Positions 1-11,500 of a DNA stretch of 64,000 nucleotides are shown piece by piece. This DNA comes from Anthoceros angustus (lineage: Eukaryota; Streptophyta; Anthocerotopsida; Anthocerotales; Anthocerotaceae). The DNA lies in assembly GCA_010909165.1 (NCBI GenBank), contig MU008161.1, forward strand, positions 1,550,001 to 1,614,000. Reading direction: 5' to 3'. A model generated the notes under the pieces. That model did no database searches. It was not told the origin of the DNA and saw only the letters and a program-made list of their open reading frames with translations. A program made the position numbers and the translations under genes. Numbering within the stretch: the first letter of the stretch is position 1; each line of letters opens with the position of its first letter.

Positions 1-354
1 CACCTTGCTCGCCGGCGCAGACACACCATCTTGCGACTGCTTCTTGGCTTCCACGGCAAACCGGAATCTTCCGAGCCGGCCGCATCCGGCCCCCACGAAG
101 ACGGACGAGCATAGAAGGGGAGCAAAATCTGCGCTGAACCCCGACGCCGAACGGAGCGGCCAGGCCGCACCAGATTGAGCCGGGCAGCGGACCTGAAGCC
201 CAGCCTGGGGCCGCGGCCCGGGCCCCCACGCTCCCTTCCAACATTGGTGCACAGCCAGACAGGAAGAGGAGCGGAATTCCCTAGACGAGCAAGACGCACC
301 GGCACCGGCAGCAGCAGGCGCTGCGGCAGCTTGAGGCGGGTTTGAAAGCGCCAT
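1..354 (-). other. GC-rich edge, possible 5' end of a gene leaving the window
   Basis: On the minus strand an ATG at 354-352 opens an Ala/Pro/Ser-rich peptide of about 20 codons. A plausible donor (gtgcgt) and further acceptor-like sites follow, then an open stretch toward base 1 that ends in residues AVEAKKQSQDGVSAPASK. This composition resembles an organelle transit peptide followed by a mature protein, but no family is recognised and exon joins are not unique. It may equally be an untranslated GC-rich region. Confidence 0.2.
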
Positions 355-603
355 GCCTGCGCAATCCCGGCCTAGCACCAACCATCCAAGCCCTTCGCAC
401 GGGGCAGCGTGTCCCGCATGGCCCAAGCCGGCGGCACCCAAAACCCAGAACCTTCCACTGCAAACGTGCGCCCCCCGGGATCTAACTAAAACTCGTCCGG
501 GGCTCCTGCAAAGCTCTGAGATGTGTCTCAGGCTTGGCCCAAGGCCAGCGCTACCGCGTCACCGCGCACTGAAATCTCTAAAGCCCAAATCGCACCAGCA
601 GGA

Positions 604-712
604 GCGAATTGAGACTTCTTTTTTCATCCGCGAATCGAAACCTCTTTTGCATCCGCGAATCGAAACTTCTTTTGCATCCGCGAATCGAAACTTCTTTTGC
701 ATCCGCGAACTG
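604..712. repeat. 25-bp tandem repeat, about four copies
   Basis: A unit of the form tccgcgaatcgaaacytctt followed by ttgca repeats about four times, with slightly diverged outer copies. No gene covers it; short open frames crossing it are only repeat translations. Confidence 0.8.
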
Positions 713-823
713 ACGCTTCCAATACGAAATATATAGAATCCTTACCGCTAAATCTGACGCTTCCGCAAGGTTCAGCAACCACCAACGCTTCCTCAATCGT
801 ACACACATCGTGAACCCGTTATA

Positions 824-1545
824 CAGTCAAACCCCTCTAATTGGGACCCCTATAAATGGGAACCCCCTTTAAATGGGACGCTCGGGCTTACTCCCTTGAA
901 TGTGCTACATGCTAAATGGGAAACCCTCTAATTTGTAAATGGGAACATGTCTCCCAAACATTCAATGCAAGTACACCTCTGTAAAAGGGAAAATACATAT
1001 TTTAAAAAAAATAAAAAATTGAGGAAATCGTCTTATCGAGATTACGTATATTCCTACAGAGGACCAAATATGGCAGCATTAATCCCTCCGCCTGTCAATG
1101 AGGAGGGTGAGGAGAATGATACAGTGTCAGTGGAGACCATAGCGCCAAGACCGCGTACGACAAAGGATGCTGTAGATAATGCTATGAGGATAGCGAAGAT
1201 GTTTTGGGAACAGATGCCACATAACACTCTTGATGCTTTGAAGTTGCATTCTCGGTTGGATGAAAGTAACTCGGCATCAATCAAGATTGATGATTATTTT
1301 AACCCGCAAACTAGAATTAGGTTGGCAGCTATGTAGTATGAGGAAGCATTTTGGATTTTTTGGATTTTTTGGATTTTTTTTGATTTTTTGGAAGCTTTTA
1401 AGCTCTTTCAAATGTTTGATTTAAAGGATTTTTTGATTTTTAAATATTTTTATTTTCAAAAGATGAAAATGCCTAAGCAGGAACCCTCTAAATGGGACGA
1501 TTTTTTGCTACTCCCAATTGTTCCCAATTAGAGGTCTCGATCAGA
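824..1545 (+). mobile_element. Degraded pogo/Tigger-like DNA transposon
   Basis: The left end starts with cagtcaaacccctctaattg next to a TA, typical of Tc1-mariner/pogo termini. The right end, near 1515-1545, carries the inverted match tcccaattagagg and decays outward. Internal subterminal copies of aaatggga and ccctctaa occur near both ends. The element is about 720 bp, far shorter than an autonomous copy, and holds only a C-terminal transposase-like remnant. Superfamily assignment rests on termini and remnant; the right terminus is approximate. Confidence 0.6.
947..1336 (+). pseudogene. C-terminal remnant of a pogo-like transposase
   Basis: An open frame of 129 codons lies between the inverted termini of the element at 824-1545. 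Its C-terminal half has an acidic stretch, then a helix-rich segment (residues about 85-112, including ALKLHSRLDE) ending in KIDDYF, resembling the C-terminal helix plus short aromatic tail of many pogo/Tigger transposases. The DDE catalytic core and DNA-binding domains are absent, so it cannot be an active transposase. Confidence 0.45.
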
Positions 1546-2050
1546 CAACATTTATGTCGTTACTGCTTAGATACTATACCTTTATACTATTTAATCAAAT
1601 TCTAGATACCATATCTTTGACATAATGGATATATGGATTTTAACTCTCAATGGCACCTATTCGTGAAGACTCTTTATGCCTTACTTTGTTTTGGATTCTC
1701 TTGGTGAAAAATTACGTATCCTTGGGGTGCATAATGTTCCCCTTGTCCTATTGCATATGACATATGAACTTTGAATCATGAATCCTACATTGTTGTGGAC
1801 CACACCAAGGTTTCGAACCCAAATAGCAAAAAACGAGCACCGGCTCAACTCCAGCGACTTGAATTTAAGGTGCTTTTAAATCACCATGCAACCCCTCCCT
1901 TGTGTACCATGCTCTCGCTCCCCATGTGCCACCATACCGGTGGTCATACCGCCAACGGGCAGTCTGCATTCAGTCTTCATTCAAATTTTCTTTGAAGGGA
2001 AAATTATTTCGCCCACCACTCGATAAAAAAAGGTGACTTATGTGTTGTGC
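1546..2050. other. AT-rich stretch, no gene seen
   Basis: Open frames here are short and without recognisable motifs. I see no RNA gene and no clear transposon ends. Confidence 0.5.
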
Positions 2051-2059
2051 ATATTCTCA

Positions 2060-2340
2060 AATCACCTTGTGCTCATAGAGACTAAAGTTAAAAACATCCC
2101 AACACCAAAGAAGACTTGTGTCTAAGAGTGCAAGAGTGCTGGCAACTTAAAGTTCATTATGTAGGTATACAAAATGTGTTTCAATTAAGAATAATGTGCG
2201 TTGCACATTGCCGATTACCTACCTAAGATAGTGTATCTTTTAGGCATAATAATGAGCTAGCGAGGAACCGGAGCCCTTATGTTCCAATAGAAGGAATCCA
2301 TAACTGCATCCCAAGCTACAAGGGGGCCTAAAAACTTCTA
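2060..2340. repeat. Dispersed repeat family R1, copy 1
   Basis: This segment aligns with 2940-3240 over most of its length, sharing gaagacttgtgtctaag/gag, cattatgtaggtat and gatagtgtatcttttaggca with a few substitutions, and more distantly with 4340-4600. Three copies in 2.6 kb point to an old mobile or locally duplicated sequence. No termini are identified. Confidence 0.75.
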
Positions 2341-2939
2341 TGTTGCCTATGGACCTTGGTGGCCCTCCACTCAATAGAAAAAAGGCCAGTTTTGTGCCAT
2401 GCCTATTCTCATACTATCACCTTGCGCTCATTGAGATTAAGTTCATTTCATCGCCATCATGGCACTTGCAAAGGGGACCACCTCACTCGTAACTCTACAA
2501 TCTAATTCAGACCCTACGCAGCCTTGGTGGCCTCAGATTCGGCTTGCTCCTTAATGCATACTAATCCCTTGGCACGCCCATACCTCACAGCCGCTCTCTT
2601 CTTCTCGGGCTAACAGTTTCTCTTTGTTTCTTGCTTGCGTCCTATTATCGATGGCGCACCTTGAATTCATCCTCTTTCGCCTCACAGCCCACGTCTAGAA
2701 GAAAGCTGCTTTCATTATTCGATGGGTAGGAGGATCCTGATATCATAACCTGAAATTATTATTTTGTAGATGGGTACTGGATGTTTGTATGCCCTCTCTC
2801 ATTGTTGATATGGTAGTCAATCACCCTAGGCCCGATTAACTTCTGTCATGAGTGCATACAGCAGCTGCAAAACTACCCTACTCTATTTTGTGGCCCTCAA
2901 ACAACAATTTCCTAACACCAAAGACGAAAAACATCTCAA

Positions 2940-3240
2940 CAACAAAATTAAAAAACATCCCAACACCAAAGACGAAGTCTAACATCGCAACACCAAAGAA
3001 GACTTGTGTCTAGGAGTGCTGGCAACTTAAAACTCATTATGTAGGTATATAAAATGTGTTTCAATTAAGAATAATGTGATTTGCACATTGCCAATTACCT
3101 ACCTAAGATAGTGTATCTTTTAGGCATGATAATGAGCTGGCAAGGAGCTGGAGCCCTTATGTTCCAATAGAAGGAATCCTTAATTGCATCCCAAGCTATA
3201 AGGAGGAAGTCCTGAAAATCTCCATGTTGCCCATGGAGAG
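2940..3240. repeat. Dispersed repeat family R1, copy 2
   Basis: Closest copy to 2060-2340, in the same orientation. On the minus strand it has a short open frame (3331-3095) including WDAIKDSFYWNI, weakly reminiscent of transposase C-terminal regions; too little for a class. Confidence 0.7.
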
Positions 3241-4339
3241 GTTGAAGAAGTGGGCTCAATATTGTGTCCTTATACCTCAAATGATGAGAAGAGAACGAAT
3301 CTGGATAATGGAAGTCTTGCCAGTTTCCCATTGAAATGTTGCGAAGGACGTAAGAGTCATAATTTGTACAAGAAGATGATCAAGATCTTATTCAATTTGC
3401 AAAAGACTTAGAGTAGAATCTGTCGGAAGTCCAAGATGCAAATGAGCCGGTTATAAGCGTCGAGCCATTTACAAGCGTATTTTTCCAACTACCCTCGGTG
3501 CCTAATTGTGAGGATGATCAGGACCTGATTCAATTTGCACAAGTGTTAGAGTAGGATCGTTCGAAAATCCAAGATCAACCTAAGGTTAAAAGTGTACCCT
3601 TCCAATCGTCGCCAGCGCCTAACTAAGCGCAACTCAAGATGTCCAAAAGCCTCAAAGAACAAGGCTAAGGATTGCCAAGAAAATGTTGCACATCTGAATG
3701 TTGCAATTAACAATGATCATGTCTAAACTAATTTGAACAAAAAATAGTGCAGAACATGCTGAAAGATGAAGATGGAGATAAGGTTATCTTGCTTGTGGCC
3801 GATGATGATGTTACTAAGAACAATATTGCTAAAATTAGAATCTACACAATTTCTAGAATGCAAGAGAGAGCAAAAAGGGGCAATGAATCAGCGAGTCCAT
3901 ACGGAGCTGCTGCAAATCCCAAAGCATAGAAAATTTGGACATGATGCAAGGAGAGAGCACCCGGTCGTCCAAGTTGACTAAACTTAATGATGAAAAAACA
4001 TATTTGAGTGTCAAAAGGTACTTAACCTAGGATAACCTCCATGTTTTAGGGTCTAAGGTTTAGGTTTGTTCAACTTTCTTTTTCTTTTTGTTCAACAAAT
4101 CAAAAAATCTAGTTCAATTCAGTGTTAAGATACGTCTCCAAGAGTCGTCTAAAAATCATGATAGGATAATCCGAATTATAAATCTTTGGATAGTTTTAGG
4201 TATTTCTACATTTTTACGATTGTTGCTTTGATAGCCATAACCAATTACTCTAGGCTAAGTCAAATTTTATCATCCTTAGCAAGTGTATGGTATTGCAAAA
4301 TTACATTGCTATGTTATGTAGTCCTTGAACAACTCCAAA
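3241..4339. other. AT-rich intergenic DNA, no gene seen
   Basis: Only short open frames occur (for example 3747-3929), without domain-like composition. Probably decayed repeat DNA between R1 copies. Confidence 0.45.
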
Positions 4340-4600
4340 GGGCAAAAATCATCTTATCATCAAAGAAGACAAGATTGTGTTCAGGAGAATTGGCATTATA
4401 AAAATTGATTATGTGGGTTTTCAGATTGTTTTGCAATTGAAAATAACGGGCGTTGCACGCTGTGGAATATCTAAGATGGTCTATCTTTGGGCACGAATGA
4501 TGGGCTGACAAAAAGCTAGAGCCCTCATGTATCAATGGAATGAAATTATCCTTCATTGCATCCTAAGGTACAAAGGGGAAGTATTGCCTGATGAAAACCT
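4340..4600. repeat. Dispersed repeat family R1, copy 3 (most diverged)
   Basis: It shares the order of landmarks of copies 1 and 2 (aagaagac, gattatgtgggt, gcgttgcac, gatggtctatcttt, gagccctcatgt, ccttcattgcatcc) with many substitutions and indels, so it is older or from another subfamily. Confidence 0.6.
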
Positions 4601-4859
4601 CTATTCCATGTTTAATTAACACTGATCAATGCTTAATTAACATAAGCACTTCAGATTATTAATACTAATTACTTACTTACATATAAGGAATTAGATAAAT
4701 TAACACAAATCAATCACTGAACCCAAGTGCTTAGATTAATATCACATGGTAAGACAAAATCCAATATAATATTTTGACTATTGAACTTTGCTTTCATTGC
4801 ATCATACGCAACATATTGTGCTATAAATCTTTCCACGTCTTCATACATATGAGACCAAA

Positions 4860-5545
4860 AGTAAGTGACTCTATCTTTTTGCCCTAGTGTTTTTCAAACT
4901 TTCACAACAATCATCTCCTTATCCGCTAATGTTGGCACTTCTCAAAGTTTCTCCCCTTCCTTGAGCAATATCTTGCCATCATGCCATGTATACCAAACCA
5001 TCTTGCGTTGGAGTTTTCCCATTGCTGACCCTTTGATACCCAACACCCAATGTTTCTTTTATATGCTGTGATGCTCCTGTGGTGTTGCTGAACACCAAGA
5101 TGTCATCAATATACCAACTCTAGGTCAACTATGTCATGAAAATAGATGGATGTATTTTTCAAGCCAAAGAGCATCATTTGCCACTCCCATAGTTGATCCT
5201 TCCCCCAAAATGTTGTCTTACTCTTGTCTTTCTCTTTTATGTCTTACAGTTGTCTCTCTCTTTTATGACAATTTGATTGAATCCTAACCAATCAAGCGTA
5301 GTGACATACTTGGCTTTCTCTACAGCGTTGAAGATCTCATCTGGTGCAAGCAGAGGTATCTCTTCATTGGGGTGACGTTCATCGAGTGGTCTATAGTCCC
5401 CACATATGCAACGATTTTTTCACTGGATACTTCATCTTTCTTCAATGGCAAAACAATAGCGGCTGCGTCTTTGATCAGCCCAACGGATGTGAGCTCCGGA
5501 CACCGTTTGTCTACTACGTCCCACTCCACCGAATGACGAGGATGT
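4860..5545 (-). pseudogene. Decayed Ty3/gypsy retrotransposon reverse transcriptase
   Basis: Read on the minus strand, the order of reverse transcriptase blocks is clear across several frames. A pre-domain stretch with LPLKKDEVS and YVGTIDHSMNV (equivalent of the usual VKKKDG and VDYRxLN) is followed by EKAKYVTTLDWLGFNQI (usual TLDLxSGYHQI), then MMLFGLKN (usual MPFGLxN), then the catalytic box YIDDILVFSN. Frameshifts and stops separate the blocks, and no LTRs, protease or integrase are identified, so the copy is dead. The family call rests on the block order and is firm; the borders are approximate. Confidence 0.8.
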
Positions 5546-5894
5546 AATTTCTCTTCCTTGTAAGGAAGATGTGATATGTTTTGTAGTGTGGTTGGGATCG
5601 CAATAAGCTAAATCTCAGGATGGTGCAAGACCACCCTTGAAAGGACGAAATATAACACTCTTGTAAGGGGATAATTCTTTTTTTTAAATGCATGAAGACA
5701 TCTTTAATTAGAATAAATCTAGAGTCACAAAATAGGGGTCACACCCGACCCCGAAGAAGGCCAAGAGCCGAAAAAGCTCAAGTGACAAAACTGCGGAGGC
5801 GGAGGGATAGTAAGGATATGATACTCAGGCGGAGAATGTGCTAACAGTGCAGGCGGGTTGCGGTCAATTCCGACTTTGATCCACTCCGGGAGCG
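5546..5894. other. Upstream region of the Atg22-like gene
   Basis: AT-rich repeat-like DNA gives way near 5720 to GC-rich sequence typical of the local gene space. The last 150 bp before the ATG at 5895 are probably promoter and 5' leader. No TATA box stands out. Confidence 0.4.
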
Positions 5895-7804
5895 ATGGAG
5901 CCGGAGGGCGGACCAGGCCAAGGCCACGGTCCCGGCCCGGGCCGAATTCGAGGTCGAGGCTTCGCGGACGGGGAAGGGGAGCAGGATGATCGGCGGAGCC
6001 CCGCGTGGGCAGCGTTGGCGGGATCGGAATCCGGGTTCACTCCGGGCCGGGATGAGGAGCCCATGTTGCCGCGAGCTAGCGCTGCGAATGTCCGCGCTGC
6101 TGCAGGCCCAGCTGATGACGAGTGTGCACTTGTGACCAGCAGGAGGGAGCTGTGGGGGTGGTATCTCTACGAGGCCTCCAGCTCGGGATACAGTGGGTCC
6201 GTGCTGCCGGTGTTCCTGCCCCTGCTGGTGCTGACGCTGGCCACCAGCAGAGCCTGGAAGGAGCTGGGGTCGCACACCCCGCCTGCCTGCGACTCCACAA
6301 TCAAGATCGACTGCACCAAGTGCGTGCCCGGCAAGGGCGACCAGCTCTTCAACGCTTCCGGGTACGCGTGATGGGTAATGCGAGGTCCCGTGTCTCTCGT
6401 TCCTGTCGTTCGGCTCGACTGTTGCTGTGCTGGTAGCTCAGGGCTGTGGGAATGCTGTTGGGTTGTTGCAGGTTCCACGACCTTCCGCATCTGAGAATCC
6501 ATGTGGGAGGGCTGCCGCTCAACCCGGTCTCCTTCACCACCATCGCCATCGGGTTTTCCATCCTCTTCCAGCTCGTGGTCTTCGTCTCCTACGGCCCCTT
6601 CACCGACTACGGGAACTGGCGGCGGGCGGTGTGGCTGTGGGCGACTGCCGTCGGGGCGGCAGGCTGCGTTGCCTGCTTCGGCCTCTTCTCGCCTTACACC
6701 TGGTGGCTGTCAGGGGTCCTGCTCATCGTCACCAACGTGTGCTACGGAATAGCCTATATCTGCTACAACAGCTACCTGCCCTCGCTCACGGACACGTTGC
6801 CGGAGGTGAAGGAGTCGCGGCACCTGCCTTTGGAGAAGCAGGTGGAGATTCGGATCCAGGCAGAGAACAGAATCTCGCTGGCAGGGATAAACGTGGGGAA
6901 CCCGCTGGGAGCTGTCTGCATTTTGCTGTCCTTCACCGTGGCTCTTGTTCCTGGGATAGGAGACAACCTCGTCCTCCGCCTCACTTGCGTGATAGGCGGG
7001 CTGTGGTGGGCGCTGCTCTCCATCCCCAGCTTTTTGTGGGTCAGGAAAAGGCCTGGCCCTCCCCTTCCTGCGGGCGCCGGATTCTTCTTCGGGTGGCGGA
7101 AGGTGTGGACCCTCCTGCGAGAGTCCAGGAAGTATAAGTACGCTTTTCGATACCTGCTCATCTACTTCGTCTACTCCGACGGGTACACCACCTTGAACCA
7201 GGTGGGGGTTCTGTTTGCGCAGCAGGAGCTCTGCATGTCCACACCCCAGCTCGTGGGCCTGGTGGTGCTGGTTGGCTTCTTCGCATTTGTGGGCAATCCG
7301 GTGTACGCCTTGGTGCAGAACAGGATGAAGTGGAGCAACAATACCATGGTTATGCTGGGCCTGCTTTTCATGGGCACTTTGCCGGTATATGCAATTCTGG
7401 GGTACTTCAGTGGTGACACATGGGGACTCAAGACCAGCTTGGAGATGTTCATCTTCGCAGCTTGGTACGGGACTTCCTTCGGTGCCCTCTGCTCCTACTC
7501 TAGAACCCTGTATGTGGATCTCATCCCGGTGCAGCAAGAGGCTGCCATGTTCACGCTCTTTGCGCTCAGCTCCAAAGGAAGTTCGTGGCTGGGACCTTTG
7601 ATTGTTGCGCTGCTGTATCAGGTGTTTGGAAGCCTCAGGACAGCCTTCGTGTACGCCTTGATAGTCATCTGTGTTCCCATCCTCCTGCTCTACCTCTACA
7701 TCGATAACACTGAAGGCATGACAGACGCGGGCCGTGTTACGGATTCTTTCATTCGGCAAGATGAAGAAATGGCCGAGCGTGTCACCCAGAGCCCAGCACG
7801 ATAA
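5895..7804 (+). CDS. Atg22-like major facilitator transporter
   Basis: Two exons, 5895-6361 and 6472-7804, join in phase across a 110-bp GT-AG intron into about 599 aa. Residues 1-70 are Gly/Pro/charged and probably cytosolic. The first membrane segment carries WGWYLYEASSSGYS, close to the WxxYDxAxSxY signature that opens Atg22 (vacuole effluxer-like MFS) proteins. About a dozen hydrophobic segments follow, including VCYGIAYICYNSYLPSL, and the end is a short charged tail. In yeast the family exports amino acids from the vacuole after autophagy; substrate and membrane here are inferred only. The second exon alone is also open upstream, but the first membrane segment would be lost, so the spliced model is preferred. 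Confidence 0.8.
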
Positions 7805-8209
7805 CAGTACGGTATTCGCTTCCATCAAATCCATTCTTTGTGGTTGTAGTACTTCAACCTGGGTCCTGCTCGTCCACTTGTATGTAACTGTATATGTACG
7901 TACGTCACTAAAGCAGCAGTCTCCTGAGCTGGTCCTGGAACTGCCTGATCACTTTTCAAGCCTTTTATTATTGGTACAGTGTGCCTGCAGACGAAGGCAT
8001 GGAATGTCCGTCAGGCTTGAGCCATCTGGATCAGAGCAGTGAGCAAAGGACAAGGTGTCAGAATTTTGTCAAGTCAAGAGAGCCGATTCCTAGTAAGTCT
8101 AAGGCTGAATCCGATTCCTAGGAAGACAGCCCGGTGTGAACCCACCCTAATCCCACTGGTTCCCGTGAGGCTATTGGGAAGGGCATAGCTCTGTCCCTAT
8201 AACGCAAGC
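7805..8209. other. 3' flank of the Atg22-like gene
   Basis: Non-coding; probably the 3' UTR of the transporter and a short spacer. No polyadenylation signal is obvious. Confidence 0.4.
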
Positions 8210-8499
8210 ATGCAGATGGAGAGCATTGACGAGGTATGGGAATTCTACTGGAAGCAGCAGTCATGCTTCGCCATCTTCGTTCTCGTGAAACCCAAATTGG
8301 CCGGAGTTGGCTGTTGCTGGTGGTATCGCCGCTGGTGGGCTACGGGATGCCCTGGTACGGCCATTTCTTCGGGGAAGGAGAGAATCCCGCCACCTCCGGG
8401 CATCCTCTCTGGTCGCTTGCGTGCGACTACAGAATGCTTGGACCCATTCTGGCTGGCCGCATGGAGCGGGATATCAACCACTTAAAGTTGCCGGAGTGA
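8210..8499 (+). pseudogene. Broken DUF962 (Mpo1-like) copy
   Basis: Two frames carry parts of a DUF962 protein homologous to the intact gene at 13379-13714. The first frame starts MESIDEVWEFYWKQQ (compare LEEFWPFYMNQ). The second continues with PLVGYGMPWYGHFFGEGENP, then HPLWSLACDYRM and AGRMERDI. Between them the conserved His/Arg stretch (HTKAATRRWHFCGT in the intact gene) is missing and the frame shifts. Loss of these putative metal-binding His residues suggests a non-functional copy. It ends 83 bp before the 3' end of the PPR1 gene, tail to tail. Confidence 0.65.
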
Positions 8500-8581
8500 G
8501 CTATACGGGTGTTGCAATGGAAGCCCCCCTGAAGCCGCTCTGGTGGCCTGTTGTAGCCATGTCCATCTTGGTAAACAGCTG

Positions 8582-11500
8582 TTACAGCCGTGCTTCACTC
8601 CGGGGACGATTCTCATCCCCGACGAGAAAACTGTGCACCAGTCCGTCCATGTCTGTCCACCAGCTCTGGCCCGGCTGCTTCCATGCTCCGTCTCTTCGTC
8701 TCCTTGCCTGCATCTCCTTCGCCTGCTGCCACATCTCGGCACTGGTGTATATGTTCGACATCAACACATATGCTGCCGCATCTTTCTTGTCCAGCTTCAC
8801 CGCTTCCTCGAAAGCCTGGCGTCCCACCTCCACGTTGCTCCACTTTCTGCAAGCACTCAACAGAGTGTGCCAAACTGCGGCATCCGGCGCTACAGGCATT
8901 CTCCTTATTAACGCCAGTGCCTCGTCCAATTGTCCTGCTCGACCCAGGAGATCCACCATGCACGTACAGTGGTCCGCCGTGGGGATGATGCCGTAATCTC
9001 TGCTCATTGCCTCGAAGTACTCTCGGCCCTTGTTCACTAGACCTGTGTGACTGCATACTGTTAGTACGCTAAGGAACGTGATGCTGTCTGGCTGTATTCC
9101 ATCCTCTCTCATTTTCACAACTAAGTCAAAAACCTCGTCACCGGATCCTTGACGAGTGTATCCTGCAATCAGTGCACTCCAAGTGACAACATCTCTTTCG
9201 GGCAACGCATCAAACACCTGCTGTGCATCAACCATACTCCCCAACTTTGCATACATGTTTATCAAACTGTTGCCCACGGTGATATCAGTATGAAGGCCTT
9301 GATCTTCAACCTGTGAATGCAGCTCCCTTCCCACATGCAAAGCTGCCACACTTACACATGCCTGAAGGAGGCACACACATGTTACACAATCGAGTGCGAC
9401 AGCCCCTTCTTGTTGCATGGCCCTGTAAAGACTAAGAGCTTCCTGCCCCCTGCCCTGCTGGGAATATGCTGCTATCATGGCACTCCACGTTACCACATTT
9501 TTTTCACCCAGTTCGCCAAACAAGTCCTGAGCATCCTCCAAGCTGCCACACTTTGCATACATATTTACCAGGCTTCCACCCACAACCACATCTGCCTGCA
9601 ATCCTTGATGTCGAATCTGAGCATGTAACTGCTTTCCCATCTCCAAAGCGGGGGTGCCCAAATATGAACATGCCTGCAGTAGGCACACAAATGTCACGGA
9701 GTCCGGTGCAACTATTCCTTCCTCTTTCATAACATTGTAGAGATGAAGGGCTTCCTGGCCCATGCCCTGCTGGGAATAACCTGCTATCATGGCATTCCAC
9801 GTTACCACGTTCTTTTGACTCAGCCCTTCAAACATGCTCTGTGCATCCTCTAGGCTACCGCACTTTGCATACATGTTTACCAAGCTGTTGGCCACAAATA
9901 CATCATCCTCAAATCCTTGTTCTCTAAGTTCCGCATGAAGCTGCTTGCCCTTGTCTAAAGCTGGGGTACCGACACTTGCGCATGCCTGCAAGAGGGATAC
10001 AAATGTCACAGAATTGGGTGCATCCATACCCTCTTCCTGCATTGCATTGAGAAGATGAAGGGCTTCTTGCCCCATGCCCCTCTGGGAATATCCTGCTATC
10101 ATAGCATTCCATGTCACCACATCTTTGTGAGGAAGTCCGTCAAACACAGCTTGAGCATCCTTGATGCTCCCACACTTTGCATACATGTTCACCAAGCTGT
10201 TGCCTACAAACACATCAGCCTCAAGGCCCCGTTCTCCAATGTGTGCATGCAGCTTTCTTCCTTTCTCCAAAGCCTGGGTGTCCACACTTGCACATGCTTG
10301 GAGGAGCGGCACAAATGTCCCAGAATTCGGTGCAGCAATACCTTCTTCTTGCATATCCCTGTATAGATGAAGGGCTTCCTGCCCCATCCCTTGCTGGGAA
10401 TAGCCTGAAATCATGGCATTCCACGTCACAACATTCTTCCGAGGAAGTCTGTCAAACACTTCACGAGCATCCCCTATGCTGCCACACTTTGCATACATGT
10501 TAACCAGACTGCTGGCTACAAAAGCATCAACTTGAAGTCCTTGTTCTTTGATTTGTGCATGAAGCTGCTTTCCCTTCTCCAAGGCCGGACTGCCTAATCG
10601 AGCACATGCCTGCAGGAGGCCCACAAACGTCACAGAATCCGGTGCAACCACACCTTCTTCTTGCATAGCGTTGTAAAGACGAAGGGCTTCCTGCACCATG
10701 CTGTGCTGGGAATATCCTGCTATCATGGCACTCCACGTTACCACAGTTTTTTGCCGAAGTGTGTCAAACACACCCTGAGCATCTTCTAGGCTGCCGCACT
10801 TTGCATACATATTTACCAGGCTGTTGGCTATAAACACATCAGACTGAAGCCCTAGTTTTCTAATTTGTGCATGGAGCTGCCTCCCTTGTTCCAAAGCCGA
10901 GTTCCCCACATGTGCACATGCCTGCAGGACGGACACAAACGTCACAGAATCAGGTGCAACAATGCCTTCTTCTTGCATAGCCCTGAAGAGACGAAGGGCT
11001 TCCAGGCCCATGCCTTTTTGGGAATATCCAGCAATCATGGCACTCCAGGTCACCACATCCTTACTAGGAAGCCCGTCAAACACTCGCTGGGCATCTTGCA
11101 AGCTGCCACACTTCGCATACATGTCCACCAAGCAACTAGAAACAAACAGATTGAGCTCAACGTCACTAGCCAACAGGTCAGCATGCACTCGCTGCCCCGA
11201 CTTCAAATCTCCTCCCTTTGCACAAGCTTGCAGAGCTGCTACGAACACATGGCTATCTGGTTTCACGTCTGACCTTCGCATCCGATCATACAGTTGCAGG
11301 GCCTGGTTATCTTGTCCCTGCTTAACATGAGCAGAAATTATAGAAGACCACATGAACGCATCTGGTTTGTCAACTAAAGAGAACACATCCATCCCTTCCT
11401 GCAACCTGGCATGAGAGGCATACGTGCGGAGGATGTGGTTGCACAGGAACGTGTCCGACTCATAGCCCTTCTTCAAACTCAGAGCATGAACGCGGCGACT

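Noticed and set aside
6710-7834. 374-aa minus-strand frame opposite the Atg22-like gene
   Set aside because: No hydrophobic pattern or motif; shadow of the GC-rich second exon.
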